DNA of 64,000 nt from Candidatus Jordarchaeales archaeon (GTDB lineage: Archaea > Asgardarchaeota > Jordiarchaeia > Jordiarchaeales > Freyrarchaeaceae): the NCBI GenBank assembly GCA_038889235.1, contig JAWAHN010000003.1, positions 406,058 to 470,057 of the forward strand, given 5' to 3'. Numbering within the stretch: position 1 is the stretch's first letter; every line of letters begins with the position of its first letter. Shown piece after piece: positions 25,412 through 34,303 of the stretch. A model generated the notes under the pieces. It was given only the letters and a program-made list of their open reading frames with translations, was not told where the DNA came from and ran no database searches. The position numbers and the translations under genes were made by a program.

Positions 25412-27373
25412 ATGAGTGATAAGAAAGGCGCCGAGAACGTCCGCATAGGAGTTTTCGTGTGCCATTGTGGTACCAATATTGCTGGGGTCATAAACGTCGA
25501 GGAGCTCGTCAAATACGCTTCCAAGCTTCCGGGGGTTGTTGTCGCTAAGGATTACCGTTTCATGTGTTCCGACCCGGGCCAGAACATGATTAAGGAGGCC
25601 ATAAGAGACTATAAGCTTAACAGGGTTGTGGTCGCAGCCTGCAGCCCGAGGCTTCACGAGGAAACCTTTAGGAAAGCCGTGGAGGCTGCTGGTTTAAACC
25701 CGTTCCTATTCGAGATGGCGAACATTAGAGAGCACTCAAGCTGGGTTCACATGAGGAGGCCTAAGGAAGCGCTAGAAAAGGCTAAAGACTTGATTAGAAT
25801 GGCTGTCGCGAAAGTTAGGGTCTCAGAGCCGTTGGAAGTTAAAATGGTGCCTGTCAAGGGAACGTGCGTCATTATAGGTGGCGGCGTTGCCGGAATTTCG
25901 GCTGCACTCGACTTAGCTGACGCGGGCTTCAAAGTACATCTTGTTGAGTCGTCACCTTCAATCGGTGGGCGGATGGCACAGCTGGACAAGACTTTTCCAA
26001 CCATGGACTGCTCCGCCTGCATACTGACACCGTTAATGGTGATGGTTGCCCGCCATCCGAACATTACGCTTCACGCTTACAGTGAGGTCGTGAGTGTTGA
26101 CGGGTACGTGGGGAACTTCAAGGTAAAGATAAGAGAGAAGTCGAGGTACGTGAAGAAGGAAGCGTGCACAGGGTGCGGTCTCTGTACTGACGTCTGCCCA
26201 GTACATGTGCCAAACGAGTTCGAGCTGGGGCTCGGCGTGAGAAAAGCAATATACGTTCCCTTCCCCCAGGCGGTCCCCAACACTTACACTATAGATAGGG
26301 ATAAGTGCATAGAGTGCGAGTTGTGCACCAAGGTCTGCGAGGCCAAAGCAATAGACTTCAACATGCAGGACAAGGAGATCGAGATTGAAGCCGGAACGAT
26401 AATAGTGGCGACTGGATATGACATCTTCCAGCCCTACGAAATGTACCAGTACGGCTATGGCAGGTACGAGAACGTGATAACTTCTCTCCACATGGAGAGG
26501 CTCCTCAGCGCATCTGGGCCAACTGGAGGAAAGGTGATTGTCCCGTCGAGTGGTGAGAAGCCCAAGCGCGTAGCTTTCGTTCAGTGTGTGGGCTCAAGGG
26601 ACGAGCACTACTTCCCCTACTGCTCGAGGGTTTGTTGCATGTACAGCTTGAAACACGCGAGACAGATAAAGGAGAAGTACCCTGACACCGAAGTGTACAT
26701 CTTCTTCATAGACGTGAGAGCTTTCGGCAAGGGTTACGAGGAGTTCTACGAGATGGCTGCCAGAGAGTACGATGTGAAGATAGTAAGGGGCAAAGTGGCT
26801 GAGATATACGAGGACCCGAAGACCAAGAAATTACTCGTTAGGGCTGAAGACAGCCTTGTAGGCGAGCCCATAGAAATGGAGTTCGACATGGTTGTTCTCG
26901 CCACAGCAGTCAAGCCAAGTGCGGGAGCTGAAAAGATACAGCAGATACTGAAGCTCTCTAGAAGCGCGGACGGATTCTTCCTAGAAGCCCACCCCAAGCT
27001 GAGACCAGTAGACACGTTCACTGACGGAGTATTTGTGGCAGGTATGGCCCAAGGTCCGAAGGATATACCGGACACCGTGGCGCAGGCTAAGGGTGCGGCT
27101 GCGAGGGCTGCAGCTCTCATGGGCAAGGGAGAGGTCGCGATAGAGCCGTACTACGCCGTGGTCAACGAGGAAATATGCTCCGGGTGCAAGACGTGCTCCG
27201 GGATCTGCCCATACGGGGCAATAAGCTACAACGAGGACGGCAGAGCAGTAATAAACAGCGCTCTATGCAAGGGCTGCGGTGCATGCGCGGCAGCATGCCC
27301 ATCAAACGCGATAGAGCCAAACCACTTCAAGTTCCGCCAGATCATGGAACAGATACTGGCGGCGTTCGAGTAA
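25412..27373 (+). CDS. hdrA: Heterodisulfide reductase subunit A
   Basis: The flavin-bifurcating subunit of the Hdr-Mvh complex, 653 residues. The N-terminal domain has VCHCGTN and AACSPRLHEETFRK; the FAD site is IIGGGVAGISAALDLADAG near residue 150. Next come a Cys pair in MDCSACILTP, two [4Fe-4S] motifs (CTGCGLCTDVCP near residue 252 and CIECELCTKVCE near 303), an inserted CVGSRDEHYFPYCSRVCC block, and two C-terminal ferredoxin motifs (CSGCKTCSGICP, CKGCGACAAACP). In Methanocaldococcus jannaschii the DCxxC region holds Sec; here it is Cys-Ser-Ala-Cys. ATG start after GGGAAGGGG. hdrC and hdrB follow after 177 bp. Confidence 0.95.
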   Translation: MSDKKGAENVRIGVFVCHCGTNIAGVINVEELVKYASKLPGVVVAKDYRFMCSDPGQNMIKEAIRDYKLNRVVVAACSPRLHEETFRKAVEAAGLNPFLFEMANIREHSSWVHMRRPKEALEKAKDLIRMAVAKVRVSEPLEVKMVPVKGTCVIIGGGVAGISAALDLADAGFKVHLVESSPSIGGRMAQLDKTFPTMDCSACILTPLMVMVARHPNITLHAYSEVVSVDGYVGNFKVKIREKSRYVKKEACTGCGLCTDVCPVHVPNEFELGLGVRKAIYVPFPQAVPNTYTIDRDKCIECELCTKVCEAKAIDFNMQDKEIEIEAGTIIVATGYDIFQPYEMYQYGYGRYENVITSLHMERLLSASGPTGGKVIVPSSGEKPKRVAFVQCVGSRDEHYFPYCSRVCCMYSLKHARQIKEKYPDTEVYIFFIDVRAFGKGYEEFYEMAAREYDVKIVRGKVAEIYEDPKTKKLLVRAEDSLVGEPIEMEFDMVVLATAVKPSAGAEKIQQILKLSRSADGFFLEAHPKLRPVDTFTDGVFVAGMAQGPKDIPDTVAQAKGAAARAAALMGKGEVAIEPYYAVVNEEICSGCKTCSGICPYGAISYNEDGRAVINSALCKGCGACAAACPSNAIEPNHFKFRQIMEQILAAFE

Positions 27374-27550
27374 CGCGAACACCCAACTGCACCTCTTATA
27401 CCTCCCTTTCTTTTCTCTGCTCGAGCCGCACACTTCTTCGACACGTTTCTTCCTTAAGTTGCTGACCCTGTGATCGCCACGTTTTTCGCCTAATCAAACC
27501 TGTAACGTTTTAACAAAGCCCTAGACAAATAGAGGAAACTTTTTTATAGA

Positions 27551-28156
27551 ATGCGCTCGAAGGTAGAGGTGAATGCTGACCAAGCGCTTAAGGTGATTGA
27601 TTTGTCAACTACACAGCTCATCAAAAAGTTTGACACCGACTTCACGCAAGAAGTCATAGAGTATGCTTCCAAGTTCTTCGAAAACGTGGAAAACGTGAAG
27701 AGCTGCATTCAATGCGCAACATGCACCGGGTCTTGCCCCAGCGGACGCGAAACCGCCTGGCGAGTGAGAAAACTGATAAGGCAGATCCAGCTTGGACTTA
27801 AAAACGCAGCAATAAGAAACGACGTTTTATGGGATTGCACTACATGCTACACCTGCCAGGAGAGGTGTCCCAGGCTTATCCCGATAACGGATATCGTTCG
27901 AGCCGTGAGAAACATTGCTGTCCGTAACGGGTTCATGCTACCCAGACACGTCCAGGTAGCTGGCCTCATGATCAAGCACGGCCATGCTGTTCCGATCAAT
28001 GATGAGGTGAAGGCGGTGAGGAAGGAGATAGGGTTAAGCGAGCTTCCACCCACCGTCCACTCATACCCCGACGCGCTGGGGGAGGTTAAAAAGCTGCTTG
28101 ACGAGACTGGATTCACTAAGTTAGTGGAGGAAGCGTCTAAGGGGGTTCAGAAATGA
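27551..28156 (+). CDS. hdrC: Heterodisulfide reductase subunit C
   Basis: A 201-residue iron-sulfur protein with the two [4Fe-4S] motifs of HdrC: CIQCATCTGSCP near residue 56 and CTTCYTCQERCP near residue 97. It carries electrons from HdrA to the catalytic HdrB. The N-terminal 50 residues are longer than in many homologues. No clear ribosome site precedes the ATG, and the AT-rich CTTTTTTATAG directly abuts it, so the message may be leaderless from a box near 27509-27516. It overlaps hdrB by four bases. Confidence 0.93.
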   Translation: MRSKVEVNADQALKVIDLSTTQLIKKFDTDFTQEVIEYASKFFENVENVKSCIQCATCTGSCPSGRETAWRVRKLIRQIQLGLKNAAIRNDVLWDCTTCYTCQERCPRLIPITDIVRAVRNIAVRNGFMLPRHVQVAGLMIKHGHAVPINDEVKAVRKEIGLSELPPTVHSYPDALGEVKKLLDETGFTKLVEEASKGVQK

Positions 28157-29043
28157 GCAAGTACGCTTATTTCTTAGGTTGTTTAACCCCAAACAGGTAT
28201 CCGGGTATTGAGGCGGCGACTATTGATCTTTTGAGGATGTTTGACATCGAACTTGACTACATGAAGGGTACTTCTTGCTGTCCTGCTCCGGGGGTTTTCG
28301 GTAGCTTCGACCTTGAAACTTGGCTCACTGTGGCGGCTAGGAACATTTCGATTGCCGAGGAAATGGGGAGGGATATCACGCTGACTTGTAACGGTTGCTT
28401 TGCCACTCTCCAAGAAGCAGACCACATGCTTAAGGGTAACAGGGAGCTTGTGAAGCTTATTAACAACCACCTGTCGAAGGTTGGTAGGCAGTATAAGGGG
28501 ACGGTCAACGTAGTCCACGTGATAGAAATACTCTACAACGAAATAGGGCCGGAGAAGATAAGGGATAGGGTTGTCCAGCCGCTTGACGGAATCAAAGTTG
28601 CCTGTCATTACGGCTGCCACTTCCTTAAGCCGAGCTCTGTGAGGCAGAAGGGCAACCCGGAGAACCCGACTATGCTTGAGGAGCTCGTTGAAGCCGTAGG
28701 TGCAACACCAGTAGAATACAAGGATAAGAAGATGTGCTGCGGGGCAGGAGGAGGGGTCAGAGCTGGGAAGATAGATGTAGCATTAGAGATGACGCGGAAG
28801 AAGCTCGACGCCATGATCGAGGCGGGAGCAGACTGCATAACTACTCCATGCGTTTTCTGCCAGTTCCAGTTTGACCAGGGTCAGACAGAGATCAACAACA
28901 AGCTTGGGGTTGAGAAGTACAAGGTGCCAGTTGTCTTCATAACGCAACTTATTGGGTTAGCGCTGGGCATATCGCCGAGAAGGATGGGACTACACCGCCA
29001 CAGAATACCAGTCAAACCCGTGCTTGATAAGATTTTCCACTAG
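28153..29043 (+). CDS. hdrB: Heterodisulfide reductase subunit B
   Basis: The 296-residue catalytic subunit that reduces the CoM-S-S-CoB heterodisulfide, or a related disulfide, at paired noncubane [4Fe-4S] clusters. Both CCG domains are complete: SCCPAPGVFG with CNGCFATLQ, and YGCHFLKPS with MCCGAGGGVRAG and CVFCQFQFDQGQ. The ATG lies in the overlap with hdrC, so the two are made together. This is the first of three hdrB genes in the window and the one most clearly tied to the hydrogenase operon. Confidence 0.94.
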   Translation: MSKYAYFLGCLTPNRYPGIEAATIDLLRMFDIELDYMKGTSCCPAPGVFGSFDLETWLTVAARNISIAEEMGRDITLTCNGCFATLQEADHMLKGNRELVKLINNHLSKVGRQYKGTVNVVHVIEILYNEIGPEKIRDRVVQPLDGIKVACHYGCHFLKPSSVRQKGNPENPTMLEELVEAVGATPVEYKDKKMCCGAGGGVRAGKIDVALEMTRKKLDAMIEAGADCITTPCVFCQFQFDQGQTEINNKLGVEKYKVPVVFITQLIGLALGISPRRMGLHRHRIPVKPVLDKIFH

Positions 29044-29340
29044 CAGCCTCTTTCAGGCCACTCTTTTTCTCCTTCAAAAAATCCTCAACTTGAGAGCTTT
29101 TTGAAAAATGCGCGCACGCAGGTTTAGCGTTCACTTCTTCTTGTAGTCCCTTGTACACTTTATTCTTCCACGCCATATGTTTTCCAGCTTGAAGTTTTAC
29201 CTGCCGCATTTTGATGCGGCTTCCATCATTCTTCGTTTTAGCTTAATGGGATTGGTGGCTCAGCGCTTTAGCCTCATGTCGCTGATTCGGCAGCCGGGTT
29301 CCCAACTGTTGAACGACGAAAAATGTTGTGTAGGGAGGCT

Positions 29341-29366
29341 TTTATTAGAACACGTGTTCTAATAAA
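29341..29366. promoter_or_regulatory. 26-bp perfect palindrome
   Basis: TTTATTAGAACAC is followed by its exact inverse complement, with no spacer. An uninterrupted AT-rich dyad of this length is typical of a binding site for a dimeric regulator. It could also form a cruciform or a terminator for hdrB transcription, but it lacks a trailing T run on the plus strand. It sits about 300 bp beyond hdrB. Confidence 0.55.
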
Positions 29367-29388
29367 GAGTCAACCGTTTACGAAGCCA

Positions 29389-29535
29389 TCACTTCTCCAC
29401 TATTTTCAAGGTTGGACCGTTGAAGTTTACTTTGGTGGTCTTGCAGTTGACGGCTGCGTGATAACCAACTCTCTGGATTTGTAGAGTTACGTGACCTTGC
29501 CTGTGTACATGATTTGGGTGCCTCTGGGGGGCTTA
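29389..29535 (-). pseudogene. Possible frame-shifted gene remnant
   Basis: Read on the minus strand, one frame gives PRGTQIMYTGKVT then a stop. The neighbouring frame, shifted by one base, goes on with VTLQIQRVGYHAAVNC, KTTKVNFNGPTLKIV and a stop. The two join smoothly at a shared VT, as expected of a gene broken by a single frameshift. No family was recognised, and the stretch is short enough for the impression to be chance. Confidence 0.25.
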
Positions 29536-29698
29536 GTTTTACTTAACTATGGCTGTGAAAAACTGGGGCAGTGGTCCTTGGTAAGTTAAAAGGAGGGAGT
29601 GGTTTTGGTTTTGTTTGACGTTCTCTTTTTGGCAAATTTTGTCGGTATTTTGGTGATTTTTGTTTTTCGCGCCTTTAACTTTTCCCTTCGTGGGGGTT

Positions 29699-30823
29699 TT
29701 ACTTTAGGCTTTCTATTTTTCTGGCGATGGCGTCTCCGACTTCGCTTGTCTTGCTTGGCTTGACGTTGGCGTATCTTCCCTTGCAGAGGTCTGCTGTCCT
29801 CACTTTTCCTTCTGCAAGTACTTCTGCCACCCCGCGCTCTATTAGTTGTGCCGCTCTCCTGCAGGATTCATCGCTGTGTCTTTGGGCAAGCCAGTCGAGC
29901 ATCATTTTCGCCGACAGTATCGAGCCTATGGGGTTTGCCATGTTTTTTCCCGCTATGTCTGGGGCTGTCCCGTGTACTGGTTCGAACATGGCGTGCCTGT
30001 CTCCTATGTTCCCGCTTGGAGCCATCCCCATGCCTCCTATGAGCACGGATGAGAGGTCTGAAAGAATGTCGCCGAACATGTTCGTGGTCACTATAACATC
30101 GTAGTGTTCCGGTGCCCTTATCATCCACTGAGTCATCGCATCCACGTACACGTACTCGCGTTCAACCCCCGGGTACCTAGCGGCAACCTCATCGAAAATC
30201 TTCCTGAAGAATTTGCACCCGTCAAGCACGTTGCTCTTGTCCACGCAAGTCACCCTGCGCCTTCCATCAACTGGAGCCCCGTTCCTCGACAAACAAAGCT
30301 TGAAAGCGTAGTCTATGATCCTCTCGCACCCTTTCCTTGTCAGGATTCTCACGTCTACGGCTGCCTCCTCAACTTCACCCCTGCTAAGGAATCCCTTAAT
30401 CTGGGCGTAAAGGTCCTCGGTGTTCTCACGCACTATCACGAAGTCCACCTTGTCTTTTCCAGGGGCGAGAGGCTCAACACCACTGTAAAGGCGGGCGGGC
30501 CTAACGTTTGCATAAAGATCTAAGCCGAACCTTATGTCGAGGAGTATCCTTATCCCTGCAAGCTGACCGTTCGGGAGAACGGCTTCGGGCCATCCGACCG
30601 CGCCGAAGAGTATGGCGTCAGCCTTCTTGCAAATGTCGAAAGCGTCTTCAGGCCACTCTCGTCCGGTTTCCAAGTAGTACATTCCACCGCACGGGACCTC
30701 TACGTAGTCAAGGTCGAAGCCACCGGCAACGCTTGCAGCAGTGTCCAAAACCTTGACTGCTTCGGGGACAACCTCCCGGCCGACACCGTCCCCTGGAAGG
30801 ACAGCAATCTCGTAGCGCCTCAA
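29699..30823 (-). CDS. Isopropylmalate/isocitrate-family dehydrogenase (LeuB-like)
   Basis: A 374-residue NAD(P)-dependent beta-decarboxylating dehydrogenase. LPGDGVGREVV opens the protein; ENTEDLYAQIKG, the substrate region; VDKSNVLDGCKFFRK, DAMTQWMIRAPEHYDVIVTTNMFGDILSD-type metal aspartates near residue 230, and EPVHGTAPDIAGKNMANP near residue 285 are all present. The GTAPDIAG loop is shared by 3-isopropylmalate, homoisocitrate and tartrate dehydrogenases. In methanogens a close relative (AksF) works in coenzyme B synthesis, so LeuB, AksF and tartrate dehydrogenase roles are all possible. No leuA, leuC or leuD genes are adjacent. Confidence 0.85.
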   Translation of the reverse strand: MRRYEIAVLPGDGVGREVVPEAVKVLDTAASVAGGFDLDYVEVPCGGMYYLETGREWPEDAFDICKKADAILFGAVGWPEAVLPNGQLAGIRILLDIRFGLDLYANVRPARLYSGVEPLAPGKDKVDFVIVRENTEDLYAQIKGFLSRGEVEEAAVDVRILTRKGCERIIDYAFKLCLSRNGAPVDGRRRVTCVDKSNVLDGCKFFRKIFDEVAARYPGVEREYVYVDAMTQWMIRAPEHYDVIVTTNMFGDILSDLSSVLIGGMGMAPSGNIGDRHAMFEPVHGTAPDIAGKNMANPIGSILSAKMMLDWLAQRHSDESCRRAAQLIERGVAEVLAEGKVRTADLCKGRYANVKPSKTSEVGDAIARKIESLK

Positions 30824-30943
30824 CCATAAACACCTCTAAGGCGATCCTAAGACCAAGAAACGAGAAACGCCAACTTAAAAGGTTCGCGCGAGAAAAAGCC
30901 GAAAGAACGATGAGAAGATAAAAGAGATGGAAATGTTGAGAGA

Positions 30944-32224
30944 TTAAACCAGCTGGTTGAGCAACTCTAGTAGTTCTACTACTTCGATTTTTGACCCGCT
31001 AGCGTTGACGGCGTCTCTCAGGTTCCTGACGCAGAACGGGCAGGAAGTCACTATGGCTTGGGCGCCTGTAGCCTCTGCTTCTTTAACTCTCTCTATGCCA
31101 GTCCACAGCGCGAGGTCGGGGAACTGGGTCTTAACTCCACCACCCGCTCCACAGCACCATGCGTCTTCCTTTATTCTGTACATTTCGACTAGTTGTAGGC
31201 CAGGTATTGCCTTGAGTATTTTCCTCGGAATCTCATACCACTCTTCTTTCTTCCTCTTGATCTCCCTCTCGTCGAGGAACCAGTTCGTGGACTTGGCTAG
31301 CTCCTCGCGTTCAAGATCGAGGGCTATGTGTCTCATGAGGTGGCATGGGTCGTGCCAGGTTACCTTCTTGTTGTAGCTTCCCTTGAACTTTATCTTGCCC
31401 TGACCTATCAGGTCTGCTACCAGCTCGATAGTGTGCTTCGGAGTGAACGGCAGCTTGGATTTACTGTACTTGGGGTAGTCTACCTTGAATGTCCTGTAGC
31501 ACCCGGCGCAGCTGAACACGAGCGTATCATAGTCCTTGAACGTCTTAAGGTTCTCGTTCATAACTCTCTTAGCCTCACTCCGCTGCCCCGTTCTGAAGAG
31601 CGGGGAGCCGCAGCAGACCTCGTCTTCGAGCACCGCGAACTCTATTCCAAGCTTGTTCAAAAGTTCAGCGGTCGCCTTAGCGACCTGCTTCTCTCTGTAT
31701 GAAGCGGTGCAACCGACGAAGTATGCGACTTTGGCATCCTTCTTGGGCTTGACCTTTGTTCCTTCAAGCCACTTAGTTCTATCCTCGTGTTTTTCAGCGT
31801 ACGGGTTGTTAACCTGACTTATGTTCTTGCCTAGAGCAGCGGTCTTGGGCAGTAATGGGATGCCCGCCTCGACACAGGCCGCCCTCGCAGCCTCAATAAG
31901 CTCGACGGTGGGCAGCTTGTTCTCGCACTGCGCCTGGCAGTTGCCGCATGTAGTGCAGGGGTAAATTAGGTCTCTCACACTTTCACTTGGTACAAGGCTT
32001 CCTTCAAGCATCGACCTGATAATCCACATTCTTCCACTGTTTAGGTAGCCTTCCCAAAGCTTGTAGTAAGATCCAGAGGGGCACCCTTCTATCATTCCTT
32101 CGTAAAGCGTGCCTTTGTACTCTCCGATGCCCTCCCTGTCTGGTTCTCCTGAGTAGGAGAACATGCATGCTTTGCAGTGTATGCACCTGAACAGTTCCTT
32201 CTTTAATGCTAGTAGGTCTTCCAT
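30944..32224 (-). CDS. HdrD-like iron-sulfur protein with two CCG domains
   Basis: About 426 residues. The N-terminal part has two ferredoxin-type motifs: CIHCKACMFSYSG, whose cluster set is irregular, and CTTCGNCQAQCE near residue 90. Two CCG domains follow, with VGCTASYREKQVAKA, EVCCGSPLFRTGQ and CAGCYRTFK in the first, and HDPCHLMRH, WCCGAGGGVKTQFPDLA and CPFCVRNLRDA in the second. This is the fused HdrC-HdrB plan of HdrD/GlpC. Such proteins act with GlcD-type flavoproteins (one at 17.5 kb) or as membrane Hdr. Start at ATG 32224 after GGGGATG; an AT-rich TTAAAAAATAAAC box is 30-40 bp upstream. Confidence 0.85.
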   Translation of the reverse strand: MEDLLALKKELFRCIHCKACMFSYSGEPDREGIGEYKGTLYEGMIEGCPSGSYYKLWEGYLNSGRMWIIRSMLEGSLVPSESVRDLIYPCTTCGNCQAQCENKLPTVELIEAARAACVEAGIPLLPKTAALGKNISQVNNPYAEKHEDRTKWLEGTKVKPKKDAKVAYFVGCTASYREKQVAKATAELLNKLGIEFAVLEDEVCCGSPLFRTGQRSEAKRVMNENLKTFKDYDTLVFSCAGCYRTFKVDYPKYSKSKLPFTPKHTIELVADLIGQGKIKFKGSYNKKVTWHDPCHLMRHIALDLEREELAKSTNWFLDEREIKRKKEEWYEIPRKILKAIPGLQLVEMYRIKEDAWCCGAGGGVKTQFPDLALWTGIERVKEAEATGAQAIVTSCPFCVRNLRDAVNASGSKIEVVELLELLNQLV

Positions 32225-32245
32225 TTCGCCATCCCCACGATACAT

Positions 32246-32598
32246 TAATTTAGTTTATTTTTTAAACTTTTTGTTCCGCACAGAGGGGGTTTTCGTCTCT
32301 CCATCGAAGAGTACTGGATATAAATTTTGTGTCGCAACCCCCTTGCAGGCAGCTTCTTCGAACATATTAACCCTAAAAACGTGGACACTACTCCACTCTA
32401 ACCCAGCCCTCTTTAAGAACCACCTGCTGGTTTTTCACCCAGTCGCTTCGCGTCAGCCGTTGAGGGCGCTGCCGTTTGCCGCTCCCGCCGCCACATGTTT
32501 TTCTCTACAAGTTCTCCGTTTTAGCCTGCATCGACTTGAAAAAGCGCAGCCCTAACTTGCCTCTGCGACACTATACTATGCGGGGCTTGTGTATCTCG
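32246..32598. other. Intergenic region upstream of the HdrD-like gene
   Basis: About 350 bp between two minus-strand genes. The right part precedes nothing on its own strand, and the left edge holds the promoter of the HdrD-like gene. I see no RNA gene, repeat or conserved frame in the rest. Confidence 0.5.
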
Positions 32599-34167
32599 TC
32601 ATCCTAGGCACTTTCTTATTTTTGCCGCTTCGTAGAGGTATCTTCGCGCTTCCCCGTTGTTTTCTTCCAGGTAGGATATGAGGAAGTTGTTTATGGTGTT
32701 CGCGTGCTTTCTCTGGGTGAGGCTCCTAGGCCCCACTTTTACTTGCAGGTAGTTTTGGGCTACTTCTATGTCTTCGAGTATCTTTGTTATGGCGAGGGCT
32801 AGCTTTTCCTCTTGTGCCCCGACTTTTCTAGCTATTTTCGAGCATGCCCCGCTGATGGCGTTTATGTTTTCGTATGATAGGTGTTCCGCGGCTGTTTGTA
32901 CATCGTGTTTAAGGTTGACGTAGTACATGTTTAGCGTGTCCCATTCTTCCTCGTTCAGGTTTTCCAGCGCCCTTAACCCTATGAGTTCGGGAGGTATTCC
33001 TAGCGTGTAGAGTGCTGCCGCGAAAGGTATGGCTCTTGGTAACGTAACGCCGCCTAAGCTTCTACTGTAGCCGAAAAGCCCTATGTGAAGTTTTCTAGAC
33101 CTTCTCTTTGGGACAAGAGATGCAACGTCGTTTATGAGTGATGCTAAGTTTGTTACAACCTCCTGGTAGCTTGCCTTGAGTTTTTGTATCACGCTAATCA
33201 AAATTTCTTCTTCGTGTGGTTCTATGACCTGCTGCTTGCCGTAAGGTAGTAGGGTGTTGAGCGATTTCACGGTTTTCTTGACCTCTTCCAACGGGTGGTC
33301 GTATTTTAGCGCCGACTGTATTGTTACGGTGCAGACCCCCTTATACTCTTCGAGAAAGTTTTTGATGTTGTTAGGCGAGAGGTGCCCCCTGAAAGGCAGT
33401 GTTCCAACGCCTATTATGGGGTATATCGGTGTCCCCGTCTCCTCCTCCACTCTCGCAAGCATTGAAAGAGCTATCTTGGAGAGAAGGACTGCTGGTATGA
33501 TGCCATAGTTCAAGGCTGGATCGGACCTTGCGAGGAACGTTCTGAGGTAAGGCGGGTGAACCACGTTGATGTATTCGGCAACTATCTTGTCGGCTCTCAG
33601 GAGGCTTTCCATGTCCTCTATTAAGGGGATAACCTCTATGGTCGGGGGTTTGAAGCATCCAAGCCAGTCCACCACCTTCACTGAGTCGTCGAGTTCTATT
33701 TCCTGTATTCCGGCGACTGCTCTTCTATAGTAGTTGTAGAGCCAGAGTAGTTCTCTACCATTCGTGGTGAAGGGAAGTATGACCTCGAATATCGGTGTTA
33801 CCTCCACGTTGTAGAATTTTGATGAGACATCGAAATTTACGGGTATGCTCGCAAGGCTCTCAACTATGATCTTCTTTTCGGCTTCTTCGACCCTCGGGTT
33901 TGGAAGCCTGTAGGTAAGGAAGATGTCCCTTCCGATCACGTTTTCCCTGAAGTACTCTCCGTAGTTGAGGAGGAGTTTTCTCATCACATGGGTGTCGACG
34001 TCCTTTCCCTCAGCGTCCCACATGACCTCCTGGCATCCAAGCTCGCTGAAGGCGAAGAAGGCTTCGTAGACTTCGTCCTCTCCCTCGAGCACCTCGCCTT
34101 TACACCACTGGGGGACAGTAGCATTGTCCGGGTGCTGGGTTGACATTGTACGAGGTATAACTCTCAA
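32599..34167 (-). CDS. ppcA: Phosphoenolpyruvate carboxylase, archaeal type
   Basis: About 522 residues, the length of the archaeal PpcA family, far shorter than bacterial PEPC. It makes oxaloacetate from PEP and bicarbonate to fill the (partial) TCA cycle. Marks: RTMSTQHPDNA at the start, LGCQEVMWDAEGKDVDTHVMRKLL near residue 40, FKPPTIEVIPLIEDMESLL, IIGVGTLPFRGHLSP near residue 255, LHIGLFGYSRSLGGVTLPRAI near residue 380, and the end SLTQRKHANTINNFL. TTG 34167 puts IPRTMSTQHPDN at the usual place; ATG 34146 is the alternative. Confidence 0.94.
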   Translation of the reverse strand: MRVIPRTMSTQHPDNATVPQWCKGEVLEGEDEVYEAFFAFSELGCQEVMWDAEGKDVDTHVMRKLLLNYGEYFRENVIGRDIFLTYRLPNPRVEEAEKKIIVESLASIPVNFDVSSKFYNVEVTPIFEVILPFTTNGRELLWLYNYYRRAVAGIQEIELDDSVKVVDWLGCFKPPTIEVIPLIEDMESLLRADKIVAEYINVVHPPYLRTFLARSDPALNYGIIPAVLLSKIALSMLARVEEETGTPIYPIIGVGTLPFRGHLSPNNIKNFLEEYKGVCTVTIQSALKYDHPLEEVKKTVKSLNTLLPYGKQQVIEPHEEEILISVIQKLKASYQEVVTNLASLINDVASLVPKRRSRKLHIGLFGYSRSLGGVTLPRAIPFAAALYTLGIPPELIGLRALENLNEEEWDTLNMYYVNLKHDVQTAAEHLSYENINAISGACSKIARKVGAQEEKLALAITKILEDIEVAQNYLQVKVGPRSLTQRKHANTINNFLISYLEENNGEARRYLYEAAKIRKCLG

Positions 34168-34303
34168 CTTGACAAACACCAACTTAACTTTTACCTTCAC
34201 TGAAAAATTGGGGCAATATAAACCTTATTATGTAAAATGATTGTTGGGCAAAAACAACATAAAATTTTACAAATGTAAATATTCAGCTGCAACCTGCCGA
34301 GTA

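Larger units (their letters stand above)
29044..29698. other. 655-bp intergenic region
   Basis: No intact gene was recognised. Within it are a small hairpin (GCCGCAT with ATGCGGC, near 29201-29218), a 26-bp perfect palindrome (29341-29366), and a broken coding-like stretch on the minus strand (29389-29535). A 65-codon minus-strand frame at 29012-29209 overlaps the end of hdrB and has no recognisable family, so it is not called as a gene. Confidence 0.5.

Noticed and set aside
24801-27373. Looked for further in-frame TGA (Sec) in MvhD and HdrA, which hold Sec in some methanogens
   Set aside because: Both frames have cysteine or serine at the relevant positions and no internal TGA.
29012-29209. 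65-codon lysine-rich minus-strand frame
   Set aside because: It overlaps the end of hdrB, has no ribosome site and no recognisable family.
29241-29320. Stretch resembling part of a tRNA (TGGCTCAGC ... GGTTCCCAAC)
   Set aside because: No acceptor, D or anticodon arms could be paired.
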